Shown: positions 49,971-57,909 of the stretch, piece after piece
How the letters are laid out: each line of letters begins with the position of its first letter
Position numbering within the stretch: the first letter of the stretch is position 1
Assembly: GCF_039544105.1 (NCBI RefSeq)
Contig: NZ_BAABLA010000123.1
From: Haloechinothrix_A salitolerans
GTDB lineage: Bacteria; Actinomycetota; Actinomycetes; Mycobacteriales; Pseudonocardiaceae
Strand: one strand, 5' to 3'
DNA: 64,000 bases
Notes under the pieces: model-generated
Databases searched by the model: none
What the model was told of the DNA's origin: nothing
What the model saw: the letters and a program-made list of their open reading frames with translations, nothing else
Translations under genes and position numbers: made by a program

Positions 49971-50765
49971 TCAGTCGGTCGCGAGGCGTTCTGTCGCTTT
50001 GCTCTGTCCCGATCGGAGCGCGCTCAGCCCCTCGGTGAGGCGTCGGGTGAACAGGCCGCGCTGGACGAGATCGGCGGTCACCCTCAGCTCGTAGGCAGTG
50101 GCGCCGACGTGGTCCATGTTGCTCGCCCGCAAGGCGACCTGCTTGAGAACGGTCGTCAGTTCGGCACCGGACTCGGCGATGTGCCTCGCGAGCCGAAGGC
50201 CGCTCTCTCGCACGGTGCCGACCGGGACCACCTCGTCGACGAGGCCGACCCGATGGGCTTCTTTCGCGTCGATCGGGTCGCCGGTGAACAGCATCCGTCG
50301 CGCTCGCTGGGACCCCGCTTTGCGCAGCATCCCGTGGTAGAAGCCGTTCATCGCGTACTTGACCTGCGTTGAGCCGAACGCGGCGTTCTCCGAGGCGACC
50401 GTGATATCGCACATGTTGGCGAGATCCATGCCGTAACCAGGCGCAACGCCCGCGACGGCGGCGACCGTCGGCTTGCGGTAGTCGTAAACGGTCGTCATGA
50501 GCTTCAGGGCAAGGTCGACGAAGCGGGAGAGGTCATCGCCCGTGACCTCTTCGAGGATGTCGAGTGACCACCCCGCGCAGAAGTACTCCTCGTTGCCGAC
50601 AAGCAGGACGGCGGCGACCCGGTCGTCCTCCTCCCACTCCGCCAGCGCGGCGATGATCTCGCGATGCAGCTCCCAGCCGAGGGCATTGCGCTTCTCTGGA
50701 TGGTTGAGCTGGATCACGCCCACGCCGTCCGTAATGGACGTGAGCAGATAGTGATAACTCGTCAC
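49971..50765 (-). CDS. crotonase-family protein (Asp/Gln active site), second copy
   Basis: The 264-residue protein starts at a GTG (first base 50765) with AAAGGA upstream; a longer frame to 50864 lacks a ribosome site. Oxyanion segments YFCAGWSLDI and GVAPGYGMDLANMCD. The hydratase Glu positions are Asp (GYGMD) and Gln (FGSTQV). It is related to the crotonase at 49136 but diverged. Both lie between the two TetR genes, a usual place for genes under autoregulated local control. Confidence 0.87.
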   Translation of the reverse strand: MTSYHYLLTSITDGVGVIQLNHPEKRNALGWELHREIIAALAEWEEDDRVAAVLLVGNEEYFCAGWSLDILEEVTGDDLSRFVDLALKLMTTVYDYRKPTVAAVAGVAPGYGMDLANMCDITVASENAAFGSTQVKYAMNGFYHGMLRKAGSQRARRMLFTGDPIDAKEAHRVGLVDEVVPVGTVRESGLRLARHIAESGAELTTVLKQVALRASNMDHVGATAYELRVTADLVQRGLFTRRLTEGLSALRSGQSKATERLATD

Positions 50766-50865
50766 GGTTCTGATCCTTTCCACCCGAGGGGGCGCTCCCG
50801 GGTCCGTGCGTCCGTCGGCCGGTGAGCCACCGCGACAGCGGATCTCCGGCACGATCGGGATCAAT

Positions 50866-52056
50866 TCATGGTTGTTCTGGGAGATTCACGTCGAGAACGG
50901 CGTGTACGAGGATGTCGAGCTCGGTCTCGATCTGCGGCCGCGTGTGCAGCCTGCCCAGCCGGACGATGTCGTTCACGATGCCTCGCGCCGCGTACACGAG
51001 TGCCAGTCGTGTGTTCGCAGGCACGTTCGGCCGCCTGACCCGCAGCGCCGCGGACCATTCCTCGACGTTCGCGGTCAGTTCTGCGATGACCGCGCGACGG
51101 CACTCGACCGGCAGGTTGATGGCCTCGGTTACGTAGACACCGAACAGATGACGCTGCCCGACGCCCACCTGAATGTAACGACGTACCAGTTCGTCGAGGG
51201 CCTGCTGGTCACCGGCAGCCCCCTGGGTCGCGAGGCTGCGCGCCGCGCGCGTAAAGGCAGCCACGAGAAGGTCGGATTTCGTCGCGAAGTGGTGGTAGAT
51301 GCTCGGCCCGGCCATTCCCACTGCGTCACCGATGTCATCCAGGCTGACCCCGGCGTAGCCGTGCTCATGAAACAGCGCGATCGCGCTTTCCAGTAACTGC
51401 TCGCGGCGGGAGGGTGGATCGGCTTGATCAGGTAGCCGCCGTACGGGCTCGTCATCACTGGGTGGGGGCAGTTCCGCTCGGGCGGCCGCTGCGGCGGCCG
51501 CCGCGAGGACGTACTGGTACTCCTCGCGGGGCAGGGGCGACCGGCTGAGCGAGGCGCTGGACATGATCGCCAGCACCGCGGTGGCGAGAACGCTCAGCTG
51601 CCCTCGGTCGCAGTCGGGCCGGGCGTGCCGGATCCGGGTGATGAACTTGGCGACGAACTCGTCGAAACGGCCCTGGACGGCCGCGCGCCGCTCGGCGTCG
51701 AGATGCCGCGCCTCTCGCTGCAGCAACACCCACACGTCCCGCCGGTCGATGGCGGCACCGGCCAGGCTGAACAGCGTGTCGTCCAGCGGCTCGTCCGGCG
51801 TGGCGTTGAACGCGGCTTCCGCGACGTCGAGACCGCTCTCGATGGCGCCCGCGAGCAGCCCGGTCTTGTTGTGGAAGTGACGGTAGACGGCGGGTGCGGT
51901 GACACCCACGTCGTTGGCGACGTCGGCGAGCGCGACGCCGTGGAATCCGTGCCGGTAGAACCACTGCGCCGCCGTCGCCGCGAGCTGCTGCTTGCGCTCC
52001 GCGGCGGTGAGACGAGGTGAACGCCGATCACGTTGCTGCGCCCTCGTCTTTGCCAT
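50866..52056 (-). CDS. tandem TetR regulator with two DNA-binding domains
   Basis: The ATG with first base 52056 has GAAGGGAT upstream; the frame open to 52137 lacks a ribosome site. The 396-residue protein contains two complete TetR units in one chain: helix-turn-helix at about 18-64 (AATAAQWFYRHGFHG, then APAVYRHF) and again at about 216-262 (LESAIALFHEHGYAG, then GPSIYHHF), each followed by its own helical domain, joined by an Ala-rich linker (about 185-215). One polypeptide thus mimics a TetR dimer of unlike halves. It is divergent from the acyl-CoA dehydrogenase-P450-Mce operon, which it probably represses. Confidence 0.9.
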   Translation of the reverse strand: MAKTRAQQRDRRSPRLTAAERKQQLAATAAQWFYRHGFHGVALADVANDVGVTAPAVYRHFHNKTGLLAGAIESGLDVAEAAFNATPDEPLDDTLFSLAGAAIDRRDVWVLLQREARHLDAERRAAVQGRFDEFVAKFITRIRHARPDCDRGQLSVLATAVLAIMSSASLSRSPLPREEYQYVLAAAAAAAARAELPPPSDDEPVRRLPDQADPPSRREQLLESAIALFHEHGYAGVSLDDIGDAVGMAGPSIYHHFATKSDLLVAAFTRAARSLATQGAAGDQQALDELVRRYIQVGVGQRHLFGVYVTEAINLPVECRRAVIAELTANVEEWSAALRVRRPNVPANTRLALVYAARGIVNDIVRLGRLHTRPQIETELDILVHAVLDVNLPEQP

Positions 52057-52131
52057 ATCGCGATCCCTTCGTATGACCGGTGTCGCGTGCTCCGACGTCG
52101 GCCGATGCCGACGATACCGCGAGTGTCCGTC

Positions 52132-52161
52132 TTGCATAGTGAATATTAACTAGGCTAGCGT
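52132..52161. promoter_or_regulatory. palindrome TAGTGAATATTAACTA between tandem TetR and acyl-CoA dehydrogenase
   Basis: The 16-bp sequence 52137-52152 is symmetrical around AATATT with one mismatched pair. On the plus strand it lies between TTGCAT (52132-52137) and TAGCGT (52156-52161), spacing 18, a possible promoter for the dehydrogenase at 52253. An operator inside the promoter spacer fits repression by the divergent TetR. It differs from the ATTAAAA elements. Confidence 0.55.
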
Positions 52162-52252
52162 ATCGCCCACAAGCGCGGCTGTGTAGTCAATCTTCTTGGG
52201 AAGTCACCGATGACGAATCAGGTTCACCTGACGTTCCTGGCGGGGAGTGGGC

Positions 52253-53407
52253 ATGTTTGACGCCACTCGCACGCTGTACGACGAGGACCACGAGTTGTTT
52301 CGGCACACCGTGCGGTCCTTCATCAAGACCGAGGTCGCTCCCCACGACGAGGAGTGGGAGCAGCGCGGTCGGGTCGATCGGTCGTTGTACCGCGCGGCAG
52401 GGGACGCCGGGTTGCTGTTCTTCGCCACACCGGAGGCTTACGGCGGCGCGGGAATCGACGACTGGCGGTTCAGCGCGATCGTCAACGAGGAGTTCGCCCG
52501 GGCAGGCTATGCGTCGGCGGGTTTGGGAATCGGCCTGCAGAACGACGTGGTCTCCTCCTATCTGCTCGACATGACCGATGACGACCAGAAGGCTCGCTGG
52601 CTGCCTGGCGTGACGTCGGGCGAGTTGATCGGCGCGATCGCCATGACGGAGCCGGACGCGGGCAGCGACCTCTCCGGCATCAGGACCCGCGCGGTTCGTG
52701 ACGGTGACGACTACGTCCTCAGCGGGTCGAAGACGTTCATCTCGAATGGTCAGAACGCCGATCTTGTCGTGCTGGCCGCCCGCACGTCCGATGACAGGCA
52801 TCGAGGCCTGACGTTGTTCGTCGTAGAGCGGGGTATGGCCGGCTTCGAACGAGGGCGGAACCTAGCGAAGCTGGGTCTGCACGGCCAGGACACCAGCGAG
52901 CTGCACCTGACCGACGTGCGCGTGCCGGTGGCGAACCGGCTCGGCGAGGAGGGTCAGGGTTTCTTCCAGCTGATGCGCAACTTGCCGCAGGAACGGCTCT
53001 CGCTGGCCGTCACCGCGGTCGCCGCGGCGGAGGGCGTGCTCGGTCGCACGATGGACTACGTGATCGAGCGCCGTGCCTTCGGGCGGCCGATCGGGTCGTT
53101 TCAGCACAACCGGTTCCTGCTTGCCGAGCTGCACACCGAGCTCGAGATCGCCAGGGTGTTCATCGATCACTGCGTATCGCGCCACGTGGCAGGGGAGCTG
53201 ACTGCCGCTCAGGCGGCGAAGGCCAAATGGTGGTGCACCGAGCTGCAGGTCCGCATCGCCGATCGGTGCCTGCAACTGCACGGCGGGTACGGCTACATGC
53301 GGGAGTACGCGGTCAGTCGCGCGTTCATCGACGCTCGAATCCAGACGATCTATGGCGGCAGCACCGAGATCATGAAAGAGATCATCGGCCGTGATCTCGG
53401 GCTGTGA
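52253..53407 (+). CDS. acyl-CoA dehydrogenase (LCAD-like), 384 aa
   Basis: GGGGAG lies five bases before the ATG at 52253, preferred over the GTG at 52247. Motifs: AMTEPDAGSDL, S-K-T-F-I-S, PQERL in helix G (probable base), and the C-terminal IYGGSTEIMKEIIGRDL with Gly where other members have the base Glu. It resembles the enzyme at 7526 over the full length, including the conserved KEIIGRDL end. Divergent from the tandem TetR, it leads the region that continues with a SnoaL-like gene and the P450-Mce operon. Confidence 0.92.
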   Translation: MFDATRTLYDEDHELFRHTVRSFIKTEVAPHDEEWEQRGRVDRSLYRAAGDAGLLFFATPEAYGGAGIDDWRFSAIVNEEFARAGYASAGLGIGLQNDVVSSYLLDMTDDDQKARWLPGVTSGELIGAIAMTEPDAGSDLSGIRTRAVRDGDDYVLSGSKTFISNGQNADLVVLAARTSDDRHRGLTLFVVERGMAGFERGRNLAKLGLHGQDTSELHLTDVRVPVANRLGEEGQGFFQLMRNLPQERLSLAVTAVAAAEGVLGRTMDYVIERRAFGRPIGSFQHNRFLLAELHTELEIARVFIDHCVSRHVAGELTAAQAAKAKWWCTELQVRIADRCLQLHGGYGYMREYAVSRAFIDARIQTIYGGSTEIMKEIIGRDLGL

Positions 53408-53433
53408 AACGGCAATCGAGGAGATGAGGAACA

Positions 53434-53970
53434 GTGAAGCCCAGCGACCCAACGGACGGTGACTTCCTGCGCCGGTTCGCCACCGAGTGGCTCGCCGCAT
53501 GGAACTCGCACGACACCGAGCAGGTTCTTGCCCTGCTGCATCCGGACATCGTCTGGGAGGACACCGTCTTCTGGACCGATGTCATCCACGGCCGAGAGTC
53601 GGTCAGAAACTACGTCGAGCGCATCTGGAAAGCGATGCCCGACGTCGGCTTCGATGAGGTGCAGCTGTTCACCGCGCCGGAGGACGGCCGGGCGGTCGTG
53701 CTGTTCCGGCAGCAGGGAAGCGGGCCGCCGCAGCTTGATCCGGCACGCCGGTTCGACACCTACGGATGCGACATCTTTCTCGAGTTCACCGACGGACTGT
53801 TGTCTCGCTACCTCGCGCAGTACGAGATCAACGAGATGATGCGTCAGCTCGGCGCATTGCCGCCGCGTAACGGGAAGATCGGCGGGGCCTACCTGCTCTC
53901 CCTGCTCGGCGGGAAACCGTCGGCGGCCGCCCCCGCGCACTCGGCGAGCCAGCGTCAGCCAGAAGCATGA
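53434..53970 (+). CDS. SnoaL/NTF2-like protein, 178 aa
   Basis: A GTG start at 53434. The N-terminal FATEWLAAWNSHDTEQVLAL helix, the IVWEDTVFW strand and the FDTYGCDIFLEFTDG strands form an NTF2-like cone (about 10-140). The C-terminal tail from 150 is low in complexity and proline/alanine rich. Relatives are SnoaL-like cyclases, ketosteroid-isomerase-like and dehydratase enzymes, or binding proteins; no decisive catalytic Asp pair can be claimed. It lies 26 bases after the acyl-CoA dehydrogenase. A related fold is fused to a crotonase at 37852. Confidence 0.78.
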   Translation: MKPSDPTDGDFLRRFATEWLAAWNSHDTEQVLALLHPDIVWEDTVFWTDVIHGRESVRNYVERIWKAMPDVGFDEVQLFTAPEDGRAVVLFRQQGSGPPQLDPARRFDTYGCDIFLEFTDGLLSRYLAQYEINEMMRQLGALPPRNGKIGGAYLLSLLGGKPSAAAPAHSASQRQPEA

Positions 53971-53976
53971 CCGGAC

Positions 53977-54014
53977 AAATTTAACTTGAAATCAAATTAA
54001 AAACCGCCTATGGT
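53977..54014 (+). promoter_or_regulatory. promoter TTGAAA-17-TATGGT for P450-Mce operon
   Basis: TTGAAA (53986-53991), 17-base spacer with AAATTAAAAACCGCC, then TATGGT (54009-54014). The AT-rich block begins at 53977. The -35, the spacing and the AATTAAAAA-CCGC spacer match the promoter at 10006 of the other P450 operon. Confidence 0.72.
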
Positions 54015-54090
54015 AAGCCACCTCGCGATGCCGCGGCATGGCGGCATCCGCTGTTCCAGCGGGCATCGCGGCCAAGGAACAGGAGCATCG

Positions 54091-55353
54091 ATGACATCGA
54101 CGACGTCCCAGCGGCAGTATGACCCCGTGTCGGTGTCGCCGCTGTCGTTCTGGGCAGGCACGGCGGAGGAACGCGAGAAGACCTTCAAGACGCTCCGTGA
54201 CGAGCGGCCGATCAGCTGGCATCCGCCCATCGAAGGGGGCCTGATGCCACCGGAGAAGGACGGGTTCTGGGCGGTGGTCCGGCACGAGGACATCGTCCGC
54301 GTGAGCAAGGACTGGCAGACGTTCTCGTCGGCGTCCGGCGTTCTGATGGAGGAGATGCCGCCGGAGATCCTCGAAGCGGGGCAGTCCTTCCTTGGCATGG
54401 ATCCGCCCCGGCACACCCGGCTGCGCAGGCTGATCAGCGCCGCATTCACACCGAAGCGAGTCGCCAAGATCGAGCATCAGATCCGCCAGCAGGCCAAGCA
54501 CATCGTCGACGATCTGATTGACACGGGCGATTGCGACTTCGTCCAACAGGTTTCGAAGCGCCTTCCGATGTGGACGATCTTCGAGATGATGGGCCTGCCT
54601 GACGAGCATCGCGAGGAAGCCGCGCACGGCGCGGACGGCATGGTGTCCTGGGCCGACGAGGAAGTCGCGGCAGGCAGGGAACCAGGCCAGGTGGTCGCCG
54701 ATGCGATGATGACGCTGCTCTCGCTCGGGCTGGATCTTGCCGCGCAGCGCCGTGCCAGTCCGGCTGATGACTTGATGACCAACCTGGTGCGGGCGGAGGT
54801 CGACGGACAGCGACTCACCGATGAGGAGATCGGGGCGTTCTTCGTGCTGCTGTCCGTCGCGGGCAACGACACCACCCGCAACACCATCAGCCTGACGATG
54901 AAGGCGTTGTGCGACTTTCCCGACCAGCGGCAGCTCCTCCGGTCGGATTTCAACGGCCGGATCGCGACGGCGGTCGAGGAGTTCGTGCGCTGGGTGACGC
55001 CGGTGATGACCTTCCGCCGGACCGCGGCGAGGGACGTCGAGCTCGGCGGCAGGCAGATCCATGAAGGTGACTGGGTGGTGACGTTCTTCTCGTCGGGCAA
55101 CCGCGATGAGCGGGTCTTCGAGGATCCGAACGTTTTCGACATCACCCGTGACCCCAACCCGCACGTCGCCTTCGGTGGCGGAGGGCCCCACTTCTGCCTG
55201 GGAAACCAGCTGGCGAAGACCCAGCTACGGGCGATCTTCAACCAGCTGACGCATCGCGTTCCCAACCTCGAGGTCGGTGAGCCGACGTACTTGGTAGGCA
55301 ACTTCGTGCGTGCGGTGAAGAGCATGCCCTGCACAATTGGAGCTCACCAATGA
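54091..55353 (+). CDS. second cytochrome P450, coupled to the Mce operon
   Basis: The start is the ATG at 54091 with AGGAGC upstream; the frame reaches 54010 through the promoter and is rejected there. The 420-residue protein is a close paralogue of the P450 at 10572, roughly three-quarters identical by eye. AGNDTTRN (257-264), EEFVR, and the heme ligand Cys369 in FGGGGPHFCLGN are all present. Differences cluster near residues 83-100 and 172-210, regions that often line the substrate pocket. Its stop overlaps the first YrbE gene by four bases, so the oxidase and the importer are translated from one message. Confidence 0.93.
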   Translation: MTSTTSQRQYDPVSVSPLSFWAGTAEEREKTFKTLRDERPISWHPPIEGGLMPPEKDGFWAVVRHEDIVRVSKDWQTFSSASGVLMEEMPPEILEAGQSFLGMDPPRHTRLRRLISAAFTPKRVAKIEHQIRQQAKHIVDDLIDTGDCDFVQQVSKRLPMWTIFEMMGLPDEHREEAAHGADGMVSWADEEVAAGREPGQVVADAMMTLLSLGLDLAAQRRASPADDLMTNLVRAEVDGQRLTDEEIGAFFVLLSVAGNDTTRNTISLTMKALCDFPDQRQLLRSDFNGRIATAVEEFVRWVTPVMTFRRTAARDVELGGRQIHEGDWVVTFFSSGNRDERVFEDPNVFDITRDPNPHVAFGGGGPHFCLGNQLAKTQLRAIFNQLTHRVPNLEVGEPTYLVGNFVRAVKSMPCTIGAHQ

Positions 55354-56186
55354 CACAAGGTGCCGCGTACGCGGGTGTCAGTTCGAGGGCGGTGGGGTAC
55401 GCCCCGAAGTTCGCCCGCACCTTCGTCGCCGAGGCGGGCGGCATGGCCAAGTTGCTGGCCACCATCACATGGAGTGCCCTCAGGCGTCCCACCGGTTACT
55501 GGGGACGGGTGCTAGAGGACATGCACGAGGTCATCAAGACATCGTGGCTCGCCATCGCCCTCGCGGTCTTCGGCTTCCAGGCCGCCGTGTCGATGATGGC
55601 GGTCCAAATTGTCGACATGGTAGGCGCGGGCGCCTTGTTCGGTCCGTATTTGTTCGCGTTCAGTACGACGACGTTTACGATCTGGGTCAACTCCATGGTT
55701 GTCGCGGGTGTCGTCGGCACGGCACTCACCGCGGAGGTCGGTGCCAGGAAGGTACGCGAGGAACTCGACGCCATGGAGGTCATGGGCATTGACCCGATAC
55801 GGGAACTCGCCGTGCCGCGAGTCGTATCGATCACCCTCACGACCGTTCTTCTGTCGATTCCGGCGCTGGCCGCGACCGCGGTAGGGATGCAGGTCGCCGC
55901 CGACTATGTCGTGCACATGCCCGCACCCGACTTCTATCAGACGTTGTTCGCGGGAACGTTGCCGATGAACATCGTTAGCTTTCTGCTCAACAGCGCGCTG
56001 GTTGGCCTGCTGATCGGCACCGTGTGCTGTTACAAGGGATTCGTTGCCGCGGGCGGTGCCATTGGACTCGGGAAAGCCGTGAACCACGCCGTTGTCATCT
56101 GCTTTTTGGGCGTGTTCGTCTTGCAGCTCGCATACCAGGCGATCGTTCTCGGCATCTTTCCGGACGCGATGGGAACATTGCGATGA
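55350..56186 (+). CDS. yrbEA: YrbE/MlaE-type permease A of the Mce system
   Basis: A 278-residue membrane protein with five to six hydrophobic helices and the MlaE core VMGIDPIRELAVPR (about residues 147-160), preceded by EELDAMEV. In Mce systems two YrbE permeases and the Mkl ATPase form the inner-membrane ABC unit which, with a hexamer of Mce proteins, imports lipids, sterols or other hydrophobic molecules. ATGA overlaps on both sides (P450 and YrbE B). Length is normal. Confidence 0.92.
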   Translation: MTQGAAYAGVSSRAVGYAPKFARTFVAEAGGMAKLLATITWSALRRPTGYWGRVLEDMHEVIKTSWLAIALAVFGFQAAVSMMAVQIVDMVGAGALFGPYLFAFSTTTFTIWVNSMVVAGVVGTALTAEVGARKVREELDAMEVMGIDPIRELAVPRVVSITLTTVLLSIPALAATAVGMQVAADYVVHMPAPDFYQTLFAGTLPMNIVSFLLNSALVGLLIGTVCCYKGFVAAGGAIGLGKAVNHAVVICFLGVFVLQLAYQAIVLGIFPDAMGTLR

Positions 56187-57043
56187 CGAGAACAGGAACA
56201 CCGATCGCCACCTCCGCGACGGTAAACCAAGCCGGACCCGATACCCGCGCGACGTCGTTCGCTCCGGGTGCCCGTCGCGGAGTCGACGGTGCCGGACGCA
56301 TCGTCGCGTTCTCCTTCGGCGTTCTCCGCGAACTGCCAATTGCCTTGCGGCTGTATCCCTCCGAGGTATTCAGGCACGCTGGTTTGCTGATAGTCCAGAA
56401 CGCGGCCGTCGTCCTGTCCATGGTGTTCATGTACGGCGCGTTGCTGAGCATCGCCCTGCACTCCATCATGACGAACGTCGGGATCGGATCGTTCGTCGCA
56501 TCCCCACATACGATCGGTGATTTGCGCGGTGTTCTCGCGGCGGTCTTCGGCTGGATCTTCGCTGCCAAGGTGGGTTGCGGGATTGTCGCCGAAGTGGGTG
56601 CCATGCGGATCAGCGACGAGATTGACGCCATGGAAGTGATGGGCATCCGCAGCGTCCCCTACCTCGCCGGTACGCGCGTCTTGGCGGTGCTGTTCGTGTT
56701 GCCGTTCCTGTGGTCGGTGGCACTGGCGGTCGAGTTCGCCGCCGGATACCTGTTCAACGTCGTGCTGCTGCGCTCGGTGTCCGCCGGTGGCTATTTTGAC
56801 GTCCTGTTTCTGTTGCAGAACATGACGGATTTTGTGTACTCGGTGAGTTGGGCGACGTTGTTCGCGCTCATCATCACGCTTGTTTCCTGCTATTACGGCT
56901 ATTACGTGCGCGGCGGTCCGGTGAACGTGGGACGGAACACCGCGAAAGCAATGCTGGTCAATCTCGTGATGATCAGCTTGACGATGATGGTGCTGATCCA
57001 GCTGCTGTACGGGAACAACCCGAATACGCCGATCGGAAATTGA
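56183..57043 (+). CDS. yrbEB: YrbE/MlaE-type permease B of the Mce system
   Basis: The start is the ATG at 56183; an in-frame extension to 56024 lies inside the first permease. The 286-residue protein has a polar N-terminal 40 residues, then five hydrophobic helices with ISDEIDAMEVMGIRSVPYLA (about 142-161), the MlaE motif, and a C-terminal VSCYYGYYVRGGPV segment typical of the second YrbE. It pairs with YrbE A. The ATPase follows 28 bases later. Confidence 0.92.
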   Translation: MTRTGTPIATSATVNQAGPDTRATSFAPGARRGVDGAGRIVAFSFGVLRELPIALRLYPSEVFRHAGLLIVQNAAVVLSMVFMYGALLSIALHSIMTNVGIGSFVASPHTIGDLRGVLAAVFGWIFAAKVGCGIVAEVGAMRISDEIDAMEVMGIRSVPYLAGTRVLAVLFVLPFLWSVALAVEFAAGYLFNVVLLRSVSAGGYFDVLFLLQNMTDFVYSVSWATLFALIITLVSCYYGYYVRGGPVNVGRNTAKAMLVNLVMISLTMMVLIQLLYGNNPNTPIGN

Positions 57044-57071
57044 CCACGGTCCTTATCGCTACGGAGTTTCG

Positions 57072-57908
57072 ATGTCTAGAACGGTTTCGGCTGATTCTCC
57101 CGACGGTCGGGTGTCGGGTAGCTTCGCGCCGCCTGTGTACGGGAACGACAACGGGCACACCATCGAATTGCTCGATGTGCACAAGAGCTTCGGTGGCGGC
57201 GCGCCGGTTCTCAACGGCGTGACAGCGGGCTTCACGGACAATGCCATCACCACGGTGCTCGGACCGTCCGGGACCGGCAAGAGCGTGCTGCTGAAACACA
57301 TCGTCGGCCTGCTGGAACCCGACGCGGGGCAGGTGCGGGTGTTCGGGCAGGACATCTGGCAGGTGAGCAAGGAAGAGCGTTACGACCTTCGGAAGCGGTT
57401 CGGCGTGCTGTTCCAGGACGGTGCGTTGTTCGGATCGATGAACCTGTACGACAACGTGGCGTTTCCGCTACGGAAACATACCAGGAAGTCGGAGTCCGAG
57501 ATCCGCGAGATCGTGATGGCCCACTTGAAAGAGGTGGGGTTGGAGCAGGCGACAGACAAGGCGCCGAGCGAAATCTCCGGAGGGATGCGTAAGCGTGCGG
57601 GATTCGCTCGCGCGCTGGTGATGCGACCGGACGTGGTGCTGTTCGACGAGCCGGATTCGGGTCTGGACCCGGTCAGAACGAAGTTGCTGTGTCAGTTGAT
57701 CGCCGAGGTCCACCGTGAGCACGGCGGAACCTACATCGTCATCACGCATGACATCGCCAGCGCTCACACGTTGAGCGACTACATCGGACTGCTCTGGCAG
57801 GGAAAGCTGGTCCACTACGGCGCGGCCGAAGGGGCGTTCGCATCCGATGACCCGTTCGTGCGGCAGTTCCTTTCCGGCGACGCCGCCGGGCCGTTGGGGA
57901 TGGATTGA
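57072..57908 (+). CDS. mkl: Mkl/MlaF-type ABC ATPase
   Basis: The 278-residue ATPase has Walker A GPSGTGKS, Q-loop in FQDGALFGS, signature SGGMRKR and Walker B VVLFDEPDSGLD with the D-loop, and the switch His in ITHD. The FQDGALF and SGGMRKRAGFARAL sequences are typical of MlaF/Mkl ATPases, which power Mce/Mla lipid transport. In mycobacteria the ATPase is usually encoded away from the mce operons; here it sits between the permeases and the first Mce protein, making the transporter unit self-contained except for the end beyond the window. Confidence 0.94.
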   Translation: MSRTVSADSPDGRVSGSFAPPVYGNDNGHTIELLDVHKSFGGGAPVLNGVTAGFTDNAITTVLGPSGTGKSVLLKHIVGLLEPDAGQVRVFGQDIWQVSKEERYDLRKRFGVLFQDGALFGSMNLYDNVAFPLRKHTRKSESEIREIVMAHLKEVGLEQATDKAPSEISGGMRKRAGFARALVMRPDVVLFDEPDSGLDPVRTKLLCQLIAEVHREHGGTYIVITHDIASAHTLSDYIGLLWQGKLVHYGAAEGAFASDDPFVRQFLSGDAAGPLGMD

Positions 57909-57909
57909 T

